DNA of 14,449 nt from Palsa-601 sp052146895 (GTDB lineage: Bacteria; Actinomycetota; Acidimicrobiia; Acidimicrobiales; Bog-793). A model generated the notes under the pieces. That model saw only the letters and a list, made by a program, of their open reading frames with translations. It was not told where the DNA came from and did not search any database. This document shows, piece after piece, positions 6,553 to 12,220 of the stretch (positions are counted from its first letter, which is position 1; every line of letters begins with the position of its first letter). Where the stretch lies: contig JBKQLZ010000231.1 in assembly GCA_052146895.1 (NCBI GenBank), positions 1 through 14,449 on the forward strand, in the 5' to 3' direction. Made by a program: the position numbers and the translations under genes.

Positions 6553-7320
6553 CTATTCCGGCGTAGTCGCAGCGGTGACATGAGGAGTCACCGTGAACCG
6601 GACGCCTCCGATCTCGGTCGAGACCGTCTCCGGCAGCCCTTCGACCGGTGCGAGCTCGAGCCCGCAACCAACGATTCCTTCGTGTCTGCGGTCAGGGCTC
6701 GGCACGAACGAGATGACCTGCTGCGCGTGCGGGAGCAGGACGGACGCACCATCGAGCGCCACGTCGGGGCCGAGGACGTCCGCCCAGATAGCTGCTGCCG
6801 CTGGCGGATCCGCGACGGCCACCTCGAGCGAGGTCACGCCTCCGAGTCGGATGGCCGCAGATTTCGCCGCCTCCTCGCCGCGCCAAGCCGGGCCGGCCCA
6901 GTGCCAGGAGTTCGGTGGGTCGGCCCAGTCGAGCGAGACGATCGCACCCGGTACCTCGCGAGGATCGAGATGCGTTCCTGACACGTCGTCGAGGTCTGCC
7001 TGCCAGACGATGCGGATCCCGAGGGCCGTGGCTCGGCGGCGCGGAGCGATCCGGTCGGCGAACTGGAAGATCGCCATGTAGCCGCCGTCGCTTCCTCTGC
7101 GCTCGAGATAGCGATGCCCAGCGGAATCCTCAGTGAGCGGCGTGAGCACCTCGACGAAGCAGTCGCCAGCCGGCAGCACGCGGTTCTCGAGTCCGAAGTA
7201 GCCGACGCCCTCGTCTTCGAAACCGGGCGCGAGGCCGAGCTCGGACTCGAGGCGCGCCGTCGTTCCGGGCAGGTCACGTGTGATCAGGACGACCTGGCGG
7301 AGCCGGACGGGCGCATTCAC
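6553..7320 (-). CDS. VOC (glyoxalase-like) family protein
   Basis: This 255-residue protein has two vicinal-oxygen-chelate modules. The first is about residues 6-140: VRLRQVVLITRDLPGTTARL, then CFVEVLTPL and the strand AIVSLDW. The second is about 172-250, GVTSLEVAVADPPAAAAIWADVLG, ending in a strand VRFTVTPH. It fits the uncharacterised glyoxalase-like group; the metal ligands and substrate cannot be assigned with confidence. The open frame extends upstream to 7692, but that part runs antisense through the SDR gene and has no family features. I therefore chose the GTG at 7320, where homology begins. TAGCGT, a -10-like box, lies 8 nt upstream, which suggests a leaderless mRNA. It is the first gene of an operon with the crotonase gene, hinting that both act on the same acyl-CoA or related compound. 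Confidence 0.83.
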   Translation of the reverse strand: MNAPVRLRQVVLITRDLPGTTARLESELGLAPGFEDEGVGYFGLENRVLPAGDCFVEVLTPLTEDSAGHRYLERRGSDGGYMAIFQFADRIAPRRRATALGIRIVWQADLDDVSGTHLDPREVPGAIVSLDWADPPNSWHWAGPAWRGEEAAKSAAIRLGGVTSLEVAVADPPAAAAIWADVLGPDVALDGASVLLPHAQQVISFVPSPDRRHEGIVGCGLELAPVEGLPETVSTEIGGVRFTVTPHVTAATTPE

Positions 7321-7328
7321 TGACGAGG

Positions 7329-7334
7329 ACGCTA
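7329..7334 (-). promoter_or_regulatory. Predicted -10 box of the VOC-crotonase operon
   Basis: TAGCGT on the minus strand fits TANNNT and ends 8 nt before the GTG at 7320. The -35 region predicted at 7352-7357 falls within the left arm of the hairpin/dyad at 7350-7379, so that dyad is well placed to act as an operator. Confidence 0.4.
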
Positions 7335-7349
7335 CCCGGGAACGTCGCT

Positions 7350-7379
7350 GCAAGTTCTCTGCTGCGAGCGAGAACTTGC
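7350..7379. promoter_or_regulatory. Perfect 10-bp inverted repeat in a divergent intergenic region
   Basis: GCAAGTTCTC (7350-7359) and GAGAACTTGC (7370-7379) are exact reverse complements separated by 10 bp. The arm-to-arm centre spacing is 20 bp, about two helical turns. It lies between the divergent VOC and SDR genes and covers the likely -35 region of the VOC promoter. A transcription-factor site is the simplest reading; a hairpin in an RNA leader is the alternative. Confidence 0.6.
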
Positions 7380-7399
7380 GGTTGCGGGGCGGGCAACCG
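7379..7399. promoter_or_regulatory. Second perfect inverted repeat, 5' of the SDR gene
   Basis: CGGTTGC (7379-7385) and GCAACCG (7393-7399) are exact 7-bp complements around a 7-nt GGGGCGG loop. The repeat abuts the larger one, sharing base 7379, and ends just before the AAGGA ribosome site at 7405-7409. It could fold in the SDR leader RNA or form a second protein site. Confidence 0.45.
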
Positions 7400-7416
7400 T
7401 CGCCAAGGATGGCGCC

Positions 7417-8406
7417 ATGCGCATTCTTGTGATCGGTGGGACGCAATTCATTGGACGCCATATCGTCGGCACCGCTCTCGCGGGCGGGGACAGCGTGACT
7501 CTCTTCCATCGCGGCCAGACCAACCCTGACCTCTTCCCCGAGGCGGAGCACTTGCTCGGTGATCGCAACGGAGAACTCGCGGCGCTGTCGACCGGCGAGT
7601 GGGACGCCACCATCGACACATCGGCGTACGTGCCGCGCCAGGTACGCGCCCTCGCCGGGGCCCTCGGTGGACGCGGCGGTCACTACGTCCACATCTCGTC
7701 AGTGTCGGCCTACGCCCCTCCGACAGCGCCCGGTGGGACTGAGGATCTGCCGCTCGCGGTGCTTGACGACCCGAGCACCGAGAAGGTGAACGGCCATACC
7801 TATGGCGGCTTGAAGGCACTCTGCGAGCAGGCCTCCCACGACGGGTTCGGCGAGACGGTAAGCATCGTCCGCCCGACCTACGTCGCCGGTCCACACGACC
7901 ACACCTATCGCTTCACCTACTGGGTCGAGCGCCTCGCCAGCGGCGGTCAGGTCCTGGCGCCGGGGCCGTCGGACAACCCGTTCCAGGTGATCGACGTCCG
8001 GGACCTGGCGGATTTCATCGTGCTGCTCGCTCGCGAGCGCAAGCCGGGTGCGTATCACGCGGTGAGTCCGGCGCCTGCCTTTAGTTTCGAAGACTTCTTG
8101 ACCACAGCGGCGGCCGAAGTTGCGCCGGACAGCACGGAGCTCGTCTGGGTGGACTCCGGCTGGCTCGAGTCAGCAGGCGCAAATGGAGCAGACCTCCCCT
8201 TGTGGGCGGGCACGGAGGAGGGACGCGACGCGAGCGCACTCGACCCGAGCCGGGCGGTGGCAGCCGGGCTCTCGCCGCGATCTCTGGCGCAGACCGTGCG
8301 TGAGCTCCATGCCTACGAGCTGGCCGAGCCCACCGATCGCCCGAAGGGAGTCGGGCTCGACGCTGCGCGCGAGAAAGAGCTCCTGGCTGGTTGGCTCGCC
8401 AGGTGA
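7417..8406 (+). CDS. NAD-dependent epimerase/dehydratase family protein (extended/atypical SDR)
   Basis: This 329-residue protein has a Rossmann fold for NAD(P) binding: the N-terminal strand MRILVIGGTQFIGRHI holds the GxxGxxG nucleotide loop at 7-13, and HRG follows the second strand at 31-33. The SDR active site is present as HISSVSAY (92-99) and Y129-x3-K133 in TYGGLKALCEQ. RPTYVAGP is the usual post-catalytic strand, and WVERLASGG and QVIDVRDLADFIVLL are typical of the epimerase family. The C-terminal part (about 210-329) would bind the substrate, but I cannot name it; NDP-sugars are common in the family, and related plant CSP41-like proteins bind RNA. The ATG at 7417 has AAGGA 7 nt upstream. 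It is divergent from the VOC gene and stands alone. Confidence 0.9.
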   Translation: MRILVIGGTQFIGRHIVGTALAGGDSVTLFHRGQTNPDLFPEAEHLLGDRNGELAALSTGEWDATIDTSAYVPRQVRALAGALGGRGGHYVHISSVSAYAPPTAPGGTEDLPLAVLDDPSTEKVNGHTYGGLKALCEQASHDGFGETVSIVRPTYVAGPHDHTYRFTYWVERLASGGQVLAPGPSDNPFQVIDVRDLADFIVLLARERKPGAYHAVSPAPAFSFEDFLTTAAAEVAPDSTELVWVDSGWLESAGANGADLPLWAGTEEGRDASALDPSRAVAAGLSPRSLAQTVRELHAYELAEPTDRPKGVGLDAAREKELLAGWLAR

Positions 8407-8468
8407 GAGCAGCTGTCCCTGATCCGGGTAAACGTAATACTGACGATAAGTGACTAACACCATTTTCG

Positions 8469-8480
8469 TCGTCATGACGA
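8469..8480. promoter_or_regulatory. Perfect 12-bp palindrome, candidate operator of the NrtR-like gene
   Basis: TCGTCATGACGA equals its own reverse complement. It ends 1 bp before the -10 box TACCCT of the NrtR-like gene and so lies inside the -35/-10 spacer, a classic repressor position. The upstream 40 bp (about 8428-8465) is AT-rich for this genome. Self-regulation by the regulator is the obvious hypothesis. Confidence 0.5.
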
Positions 8481-8481
8481 T

Positions 8482-8487
8482 TACCCT
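8482..8487 (+). promoter_or_regulatory. Predicted -10 box of the NrtR-like gene
   Basis: TACCCT fits TANNNT and ends 6 nt before the GTG at 8494, which suggests a leaderless transcript. The GGAG within those 6 nt could instead act as a ribosome site if transcription starts further upstream. Confidence 0.4.
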
Positions 8488-8493
8488 GGAGCA

Positions 8494-9171
8494 GTGCCCT
8501 CAGCAACGCCAACGGCTGCGATAGCGGTCGAGCTGGTCGTCCTCACGATCCGTGATGACGAGCTGCGTGTGCTGATAACCCGACGGCAGGTCCCGCCGTT
8601 CAGGGACCATTGGGCACTGCCCGGGCGCCACGTCGGCGAAGACGAAGACCTCGTCACAGCGGCTCAGCGTGAGCTCGAGGGCCTGCCGGTCCCCCATCTC
8701 GAGCAGGTCGCTACATACGGCGATCCCAGGCGCGATCCGAGCGGACGTGTCGTGGGCGTTGCCTACCTCGCGCTGACTCCGCTCGGCGCCGCCGCGACCG
8801 ACACGCCAACGAACCGTTGGGCCTCCGTCAGCGAGCTGCTCGACCAGCCATCAGCCACCTCGGCGCTCGCGTTCGATCACCACAAGATCCTCGCCGACGG
8901 GGTCGAGCGCGCCCGGGCAAAGCTCGAGTACACGCCTCTGGCCGCCGCGTTCTGCTCGGAGACGTTTACGGTCTCTGAGCTCCGTCACGTCTATGAGGTG
9001 ATCTGGAGCAGACGCCTCGACCCTCGTAACTTTCATCGTAAAGCGACATCGACGGCCGGGTTCCTCGCTCCAATTGGAGCTAGGACCACCCGAGACGGAG
9101 GCCGGCCCGCCGAGCTCTACCGCGTTGGCAGCGCCAGCACGCTTCACCCGCCACTGACACGCCCGAGCTAA
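8494..9171 (+). CDS. NrtR-like transcriptional regulator (degenerate Nudix domain plus winged helix)
   Basis: This 225-residue protein has the two-domain layout of NrtR, a regulator of NAD-related genes that binds ADP-ribose-type ligands. The Nudix domain covers about 10-140: AVELVVLTIRDDELRVLITRR, DHWALPG, then DPRRDPSGRVVGVAYLAL. A C-terminal winged helix follows at about 145-212, with FTVSELRHVYEVIW, LDPRNFHRK and GRPAELYR. The Nudix box is broken: the region reads GRHVGEDEDLVTAAQREL-EG where the family has REL.EE.GL, so the metal-binding EE pair is lost, apparently by loss of about three residues. Hydrolysis is unlikely and a ligand-sensing role is likely. It starts at GTG 8494 downstream of a palindrome and a -10 box. 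Its stop overlaps the convergent DUF6295-like gene's stop by 4 bp. Its targets are not evident; NAD genes are absent here. Confidence 0.85.
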   Translation: MPSATPTAAIAVELVVLTIRDDELRVLITRRQVPPFRDHWALPGRHVGEDEDLVTAAQRELEGLPVPHLEQVATYGDPRRDPSGRVVGVAYLALTPLGAAATDTPTNRWASVSELLDQPSATSALAFDHHKILADGVERARAKLEYTPLAAAFCSETFTVSELRHVYEVIWSRRLDPRNFHRKATSTAGFLAPIGARTTRDGGRPAELYRVGSASTLHPPLTRPS

Positions 9172-9431
9172 GAGGAAGCCACCTCACCCGCAGCAGCGAG
9201 TGCCTCCTCGATGCAGCGGACGAGCTCCCGCGCCGACTCGGCGGTGAGCTCGACCGCGACGCGCGCCGAGGGCCCGGCTGCCTCGTCCACGAAGTCGATG
9301 TTGAGCGTGTGCTCGTAGGGCGAGTGGTACGGGTGGTCGAAGTAAGTCATCGCGTGGCTCAACCGGAACCACCCTGCCGCGCCCTTCCCGCTCCCGCTCA
9401 CGGGCGACTTGACCGTCACGTACGAGCACAT
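9168..9431 (-). CDS. DUF6295-like protein
   Basis: This small 87-residue, soluble-looking protein starts MCSYVTVKSPVSGSGKGAAG and continues with WFRLSHAMTYFDHPYHSP, HTLNIDF and GPSARVAVELTAESARELV. I recognise this pattern as the actinobacterial DUF6295 family, by memory of the family and not by a search. The C-terminal helix is typical (SARELVRCIEEALAAAG). The HPYH and other conserved His and Asp residues hint at metal binding or catalysis, but no function is known. Its ATG overlaps the TGA of the dienelactone hydrolase gene (TGATG), so it is the last gene of a translationally coupled operon. Its stop overlaps the end of the NrtR-like gene on the other strand. Confidence 0.75.
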   Translation of the reverse strand: MCSYVTVKSPVSGSGKGAAGWFRLSHAMTYFDHPYHSPYEHTLNIDFVDEAAGPSARVAVELTAESARELVRCIEEALAAAGEVASS

Positions 9432-10177
9432 CAGGCCGGCACCAGGTAGCGGCCGAAGAACTCGAAGACCCGCTCCCACCCGTCGGCGGCAGCCTCCGGC
9501 CGGTACATCGCCCGGTCAGTCGAGAAGAAACCATGCCCGGCCCCGTCATACCGGTGGAACTCATAGGTCGCCCCGACCCGCTTCAACTCCTCCTCGAGCA
9601 CGTCGACCTGCTCCGGCGTCGGGAACTTGTCGTCGTTGCCGAACAGGCCGAGCAACGGGCAGTGAATGTTCTCGGCGAGGTGCACGATCGACGTCACCTT
9701 GAGTGGCATGCCCTCGGGCGGATCTCCCACGACGAACGCGCCGTAGCAATCGACGGCGGCATCGATCTCCAAGGAGCTAGCCGCGAGAAACGCCTGCCTT
9801 CCCCCCGAGCAATACCCGATCACTCCCGCCTTTCCATTGAACTCAGGCAAGGATGCGAAGTGGTCGATGGCGCCCGAGAGATCACCTAGGAACCGCTCGT
9901 CGGGCACGCCGCCAGCTCCCCGCGAGGCTGCGGCGGCATCGTCGGGAGACGAGTTGGGCCCCTCCCGGTAGTGCAAGTTCGGCACTATGGCGAGGTACCC
10001 GTGCAGTGCGAACTTGAGGGCTATCTCGATCGTGGCCTCGTCCCAGCCCGGCATATGGTGGATCACCGCGACACCCGGGAACGGTCCTCCGCCAAGCGGG
10101 CGGGCGAGATAGGCGTTGATCTCATCGCCGCCGTGGCCGGTGATCCGAACTTCTTCCGCAGTCAACCCGCTGTACAT
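9431..10177 (-). CDS. Dienelactone hydrolase family protein
   Basis: This 248-residue alpha/beta hydrolase is probably cytoplasmic. The nucleophile is Cys123 in GYCSGG, matching the cysteine of classical dienelactone hydrolase, with Asp183 in GNDDKFP and His215 in GAGHGFF completing a Cys-Asp-His triad. The classical Glu36 position in the bacterial enzyme falls here on an HHMPG motif (40-44), so the enzyme belongs to the HHMPG-type branch and true dienelactone activity is uncertain. Other landmarks are GPFPGVAVIHH, the NLHYREG loop and FLGDLSGAIDHF. I chose the ATG at 10177, which has GAGAGGA about 7 nt upstream; the upstream gene stop is 2 nt away. The open frame extends to 10324, but that stretch lies inside the upstream gene. 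It is the third gene of a packed operon. Confidence 0.88.
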   Translation of the reverse strand: MYSGLTAEEVRITGHGGDEINAYLARPLGGGPFPGVAVIHHMPGWDEATIEIALKFALHGYLAIVPNLHYREGPNSSPDDAAAASRGAGGVPDERFLGDLSGAIDHFASLPEFNGKAGVIGYCSGGRQAFLAASSLEIDAAVDCYGAFVVGDPPEGMPLKVTSIVHLAENIHCPLLGLFGNDDKFPTPEQVDVLEEELKRVGATYEFHRYDGAGHGFFSTDRAMYRPEAAADGWERVFEFFGRYLVPA

Positions 10178-10179
10178 CA

Positions 10180-10962
10180 CTAGTCCTCTCTCTTCCATAC
10201 GCGCAACGGCCCGACGGCATCGAAGCCGAGACCGCGAGCGACCGTCAGTTGTTCTCCAGATTCGTAGCCGACAACAGCCGCGCCAGGAAAATGCGCCTGC
10301 GCGATCGCCAAGCACCCAGACCACGCAGTCGCCGCCACATCCAATCTCGAGAACAGATTGCTCACGCCTACCACCGGAGTTCCACGGTCCGACCCGCTCG
10401 CGTTCAATATGGCGCCGGCCACCACTTCAGCTGCCTCGTAGGCAGCGACTACGGCGACCGCCTCATTCTCGAGAAGCGACGCCCGGAACACGTTGCGCGG
10501 TCCTCCCGTCTCGCGCCAGGCGTCCTCCCAGGCGACGAGCGCGCTCGGCTCAGCGACCCGCTGCCAAGGTGGGCAGATATGAGTCACGGGTGCCAGATCC
10601 GAAGAGCGCACGATCCACTCGGCGTCCATCAGCACTTGGAAGCCGACCCCCGACAGATCGAGCGTCGCGAAGCTGTCCTTCACAGAGCATCCGGGCGATG
10701 CGTCGATCAGCGCGAGAAGACCGGGGATCGACGGGCGTGGAACCAACGTCACCGCGTCGGGGTAGTAGGTCGGGGTACGGGAACGGCTCGCCCAGGCCTC
10801 AGCGCCGAAGATCGTCGGCAAGCCGTGCGACCGGCAGACGAGATCGCACCACAGGGCGTTGTTCATCACCGCCGCGTCCCGCCACCGGGCAGCGGCTTCG
10901 GGGCCGAGCGGTAGCCCGTCAGGAGTCGTGATCGGGCGAGGATAGCGGGAAGGCAACCGCAC
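10180..10962 (-). CDS. Uncharacterised protein with GNAT-like C-terminal region
   Basis: This 260-residue protein is of unknown function. Its N-terminal half has NNALWCDLVCRSHG (34-47), a long middle with YYPDAVTLVP and SVKDSFATLDL, and its C-terminal half (about 165-258) has a plausible GNAT core. That core includes VFRASLLENEAVAVVAAY, VVGVSNLF, a helix DVAATAWSGCLAIAQ and the closing GFDAVGPLRVW. A clear acetyl-CoA loop of the RGQGLG type is not seen, so acetyltransferase activity is not assured. The start is uncertain: GTG at 10962 (44 nt inside the preceding gene) keeps the conserved-looking RWRDAAV segment; GTG 10869 or ATG 10866 would shorten it. It is the second gene of the minus-strand operon and ends 2 nt before the dienelactone hydrolase start. 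Confidence 0.7.
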   Translation of the reverse strand: MRLPSRYPRPITTPDGLPLGPEAAARWRDAAVMNNALWCDLVCRSHGLPTIFGAEAWASRSRTPTYYPDAVTLVPRPSIPGLLALIDASPGCSVKDSFATLDLSGVGFQVLMDAEWIVRSSDLAPVTHICPPWQRVAEPSALVAWEDAWRETGGPRNVFRASLLENEAVAVVAAYEAAEVVAGAILNASGSDRGTPVVGVSNLFSRLDVAATAWSGCLAIAQAHFPGAAVVGYESGEQLTVARGLGFDAVGPLRVWKRED

Positions 10963-11737
10963 CTTTTTCCGTGTACCACTTCATTACTCGGATGGCGTGA
11001 CGCCCTGCTCTGACGGCCGGGTCGTCCTCTGCCAACGCCCGCGCCTTCTCGATCGAGCCCACCCGGTAGATGCTGATGCCCGCGATCTCGTCGCCTCCGA
11101 CGATCGGTCCCGCGACGGTCATGTAGCCACCTTCTCTCATCTTGGCGAAGAACCCGAGGTGCTGGCTCTGAAGAAGGTCGCTCGCGGCCTCGTCCAGCTC
11201 CGGCGGCTCAGCGACTCTCAAGAGCAGCACGAGCTCATAGGTATCGAAATCCGCCGGTGGATCCGCTGTCCGGAGCGGTTGCAGTGCCCTCAGCTGGTCG
11301 TGGTGCAGGTCGAGGTGGAAGCTCGCGTTGCCCTCGATGAAGCCGCCGATCGGCATCGGTCGATCAACCACCACCTGACCGCCGTCGCGGATCACGACGT
11401 GGACGGAGGTCTGCGCCTTCTCCTCGTCGAGCGCGTCGAGAGAACGCCCGAGGCGAGCAGCAGACCGCTCGACCTCACCGGCGAGGCCGCTCAGGCCGCC
11501 GACGCCTTCGATGTAGCGCGCGAGCTCCTCCTCGTCGACCGCCTTCAGGTTGTCGTACGAGACCTCCTCGCCCGCGGCGACCTTCTCGGCCGTCTCGGCG
11601 ATGAGGTCGTTGTTCAACACGACATGAGCGGCCACCAGCTCCGCAGGCCAGCCCCCGTCTGTGGGCACCTCGAAACCCCCCGCCAAAAGGGATGCCACGA
11701 ACGGCGCGTAAGCCGCCTCCACCATCTCGGACCCCAT
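10919..11737 (-). CDS. DinB-like (mycothiol-dependent type) and YCII fusion protein
   Basis: This 272-residue protein joins two domains. Residues about 5-155 resemble the four-helix DinB/maleylpyruvate-isomerase-like fold: GGWPAELVAAHVVLNND supplies His38, and SFHLDLHHDQL supplies an HxxxH pair at 141/145, together a likely metal triad. Residues about 165-262 match the YCII (ferredoxin-like) domain: SQHLGFFAKMREGG with His193, TVAGP, and EDDPAVRAGR with Asp239, then VMKWYTE. DinB-like enzymes often use low-molecular-weight thiols such as mycothiol for detoxification; YCII domains are of poorly known function but carry a conserved His-Asp pair. The ATG at 11737 has a near-perfect AGGAGG about 6 nt upstream, and GATAAT (11772-11777) may be its -10 box. 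It heads a four-gene operon and its end overlaps the next gene's start. Confidence 0.8.
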   Translation of the reverse strand: MGSEMVEAAYAPFVASLLAGGFEVPTDGGWPAELVAAHVVLNNDLIAETAEKVAAGEEVSYDNLKAVDEEELARYIEGVGGLSGLAGEVERSAARLGRSLDALDEEKAQTSVHVVIRDGGQVVVDRPMPIGGFIEGNASFHLDLHHDQLRALQPLRTADPPADFDTYELVLLLRVAEPPELDEAASDLLQSQHLGFFAKMREGGYMTVAGPIVGGDEIAGISIYRVGSIEKARALAEDDPAVRAGRHAIRVMKWYTEKGAVAFPLSSPDHDS

Positions 11738-11771
11738 CTCAGCCCTCCTTGCTCTTCGGCAGGCGTGCTCG

Positions 11772-11777
11772 ATTATC
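11772..11777 (-). promoter_or_regulatory. Predicted -10 box of the DinB-YCII operon
   Basis: GATAAT on the minus strand matches the -10 consensus at five of six positions. It lies 34 nt upstream of the ATG at 11737, leaving room for the AGGAGG ribosome site. No strong -35 box is seen. The gap of 63 bp is shared with the divergent YjbR gene, whose own -10 box is at 11788-11793. Confidence 0.4.
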
Positions 11778-11787
11778 CCTCGCCCGG

Positions 11788-11793
11788 TACCGT
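11788..11793 (+). promoter_or_regulatory. Predicted -10 box of the YjbR gene
   Basis: TACCGT fits TANNNT and ends exactly 7 nt before the ATG at 11801. No ribosome site is visible, so a leaderless mRNA is likely. Confidence 0.45.
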
Positions 11794-11800
11794 GTCGGCG

Positions 11801-12172
11801 ATGGCACGAGGCGCTCGGCTAGAGGACCTGCTCGCGCACGCGCTCGCCTTCCCGGAGTCCTGGGAGGACCACCCCTGGGGCGAGACCGTCGTGAAGGTCG
11901 GGAAGAAGGTCTTCGTCTTCCTCGGCGCCGAGGAGGGAGACCTCCCGAACAGGATGACCGTCAAGCTCCCCGACTCGGCCAACCAGGCGCTCGATCTGCC
12001 CGGCGCCGCCCCGACGGGGTACGGACTCGGCCGCGCCGGGTGGGTGACGCTCCGCCTCGACTCGGCGCCGAGCGGCGTGCTCGAGGACTGGATCGAGGAG
12101 AGCTATAGAACCGTCGCGCCGAAGCGCCTTAGCCGCCAGCTCGACGAACCCGGTGCCACCGAGTCCGAGTGA
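11801..12172 (+). CDS. MmcQ/YjbR family protein
   Basis: This 123-residue cytoplasmic protein is of the MmcQ/YjbR (double-wing, CyaY-like fold) family, whose biochemical role is unclear although DNA binding has been suggested. Family landmarks are present: the start LAHALAFPESWEDHPWGE, VVKVGKKVFVFLG, RMTVKLP, then GLGRAGWVTLRL and the C-terminal helix EDWIEESYRTVAPKRL. The length is normal. The open frame continues upstream to 10997, but that stretch is antisense to the DinB-YCII gene. The ATG at 11801 is supported by a leaderless promoter pattern; an in-frame GTG at 11792 is the alternative. It is divergent from the DinB-YCII operon and is followed 48 bp later by the reductase gene, so it could be transcribed alone. 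Confidence 0.85.
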   Translation: MARGARLEDLLAHALAFPESWEDHPWGETVVKVGKKVFVFLGAEEGDLPNRMTVKLPDSANQALDLPGAAPTGYGLGRAGWVTLRLDSAPSGVLEDWIEESYRTVAPKRLSRQLDEPGATESE

Positions 12173-12208
12173 GCACCAAGCCCCCGCGCGGCTCAACCGT
12201 TCAGCCCC

Positions 12209-12214
12209 TACGCT
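12209..12214 (+). promoter_or_regulatory. Predicted -10 box of the reductase-epoxide hydrolase operon
   Basis: TACGCT fits TANNNT and ends 6 nt before the ATG at 12221. No ribosome site lies between them, which suggests a leaderless transcript. Confidence 0.45.
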
Positions 12215-12220
12215 GCGGGC

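Noticed and set aside
7321..7692. N-terminal extension of the VOC protein to a start at 7692
   Set aside because: It runs antisense through the SDR gene and the divergent promoter region and shows no VOC homology; the family begins near the GTG at 7320.
10997..11800. N-terminal extension of the YjbR protein, giving a 391-residue product
   Set aside because: This stretch is antisense to the DinB-YCII gene, which has clear domains and a strong ribosome site; the YjbR domain starts at 11801.
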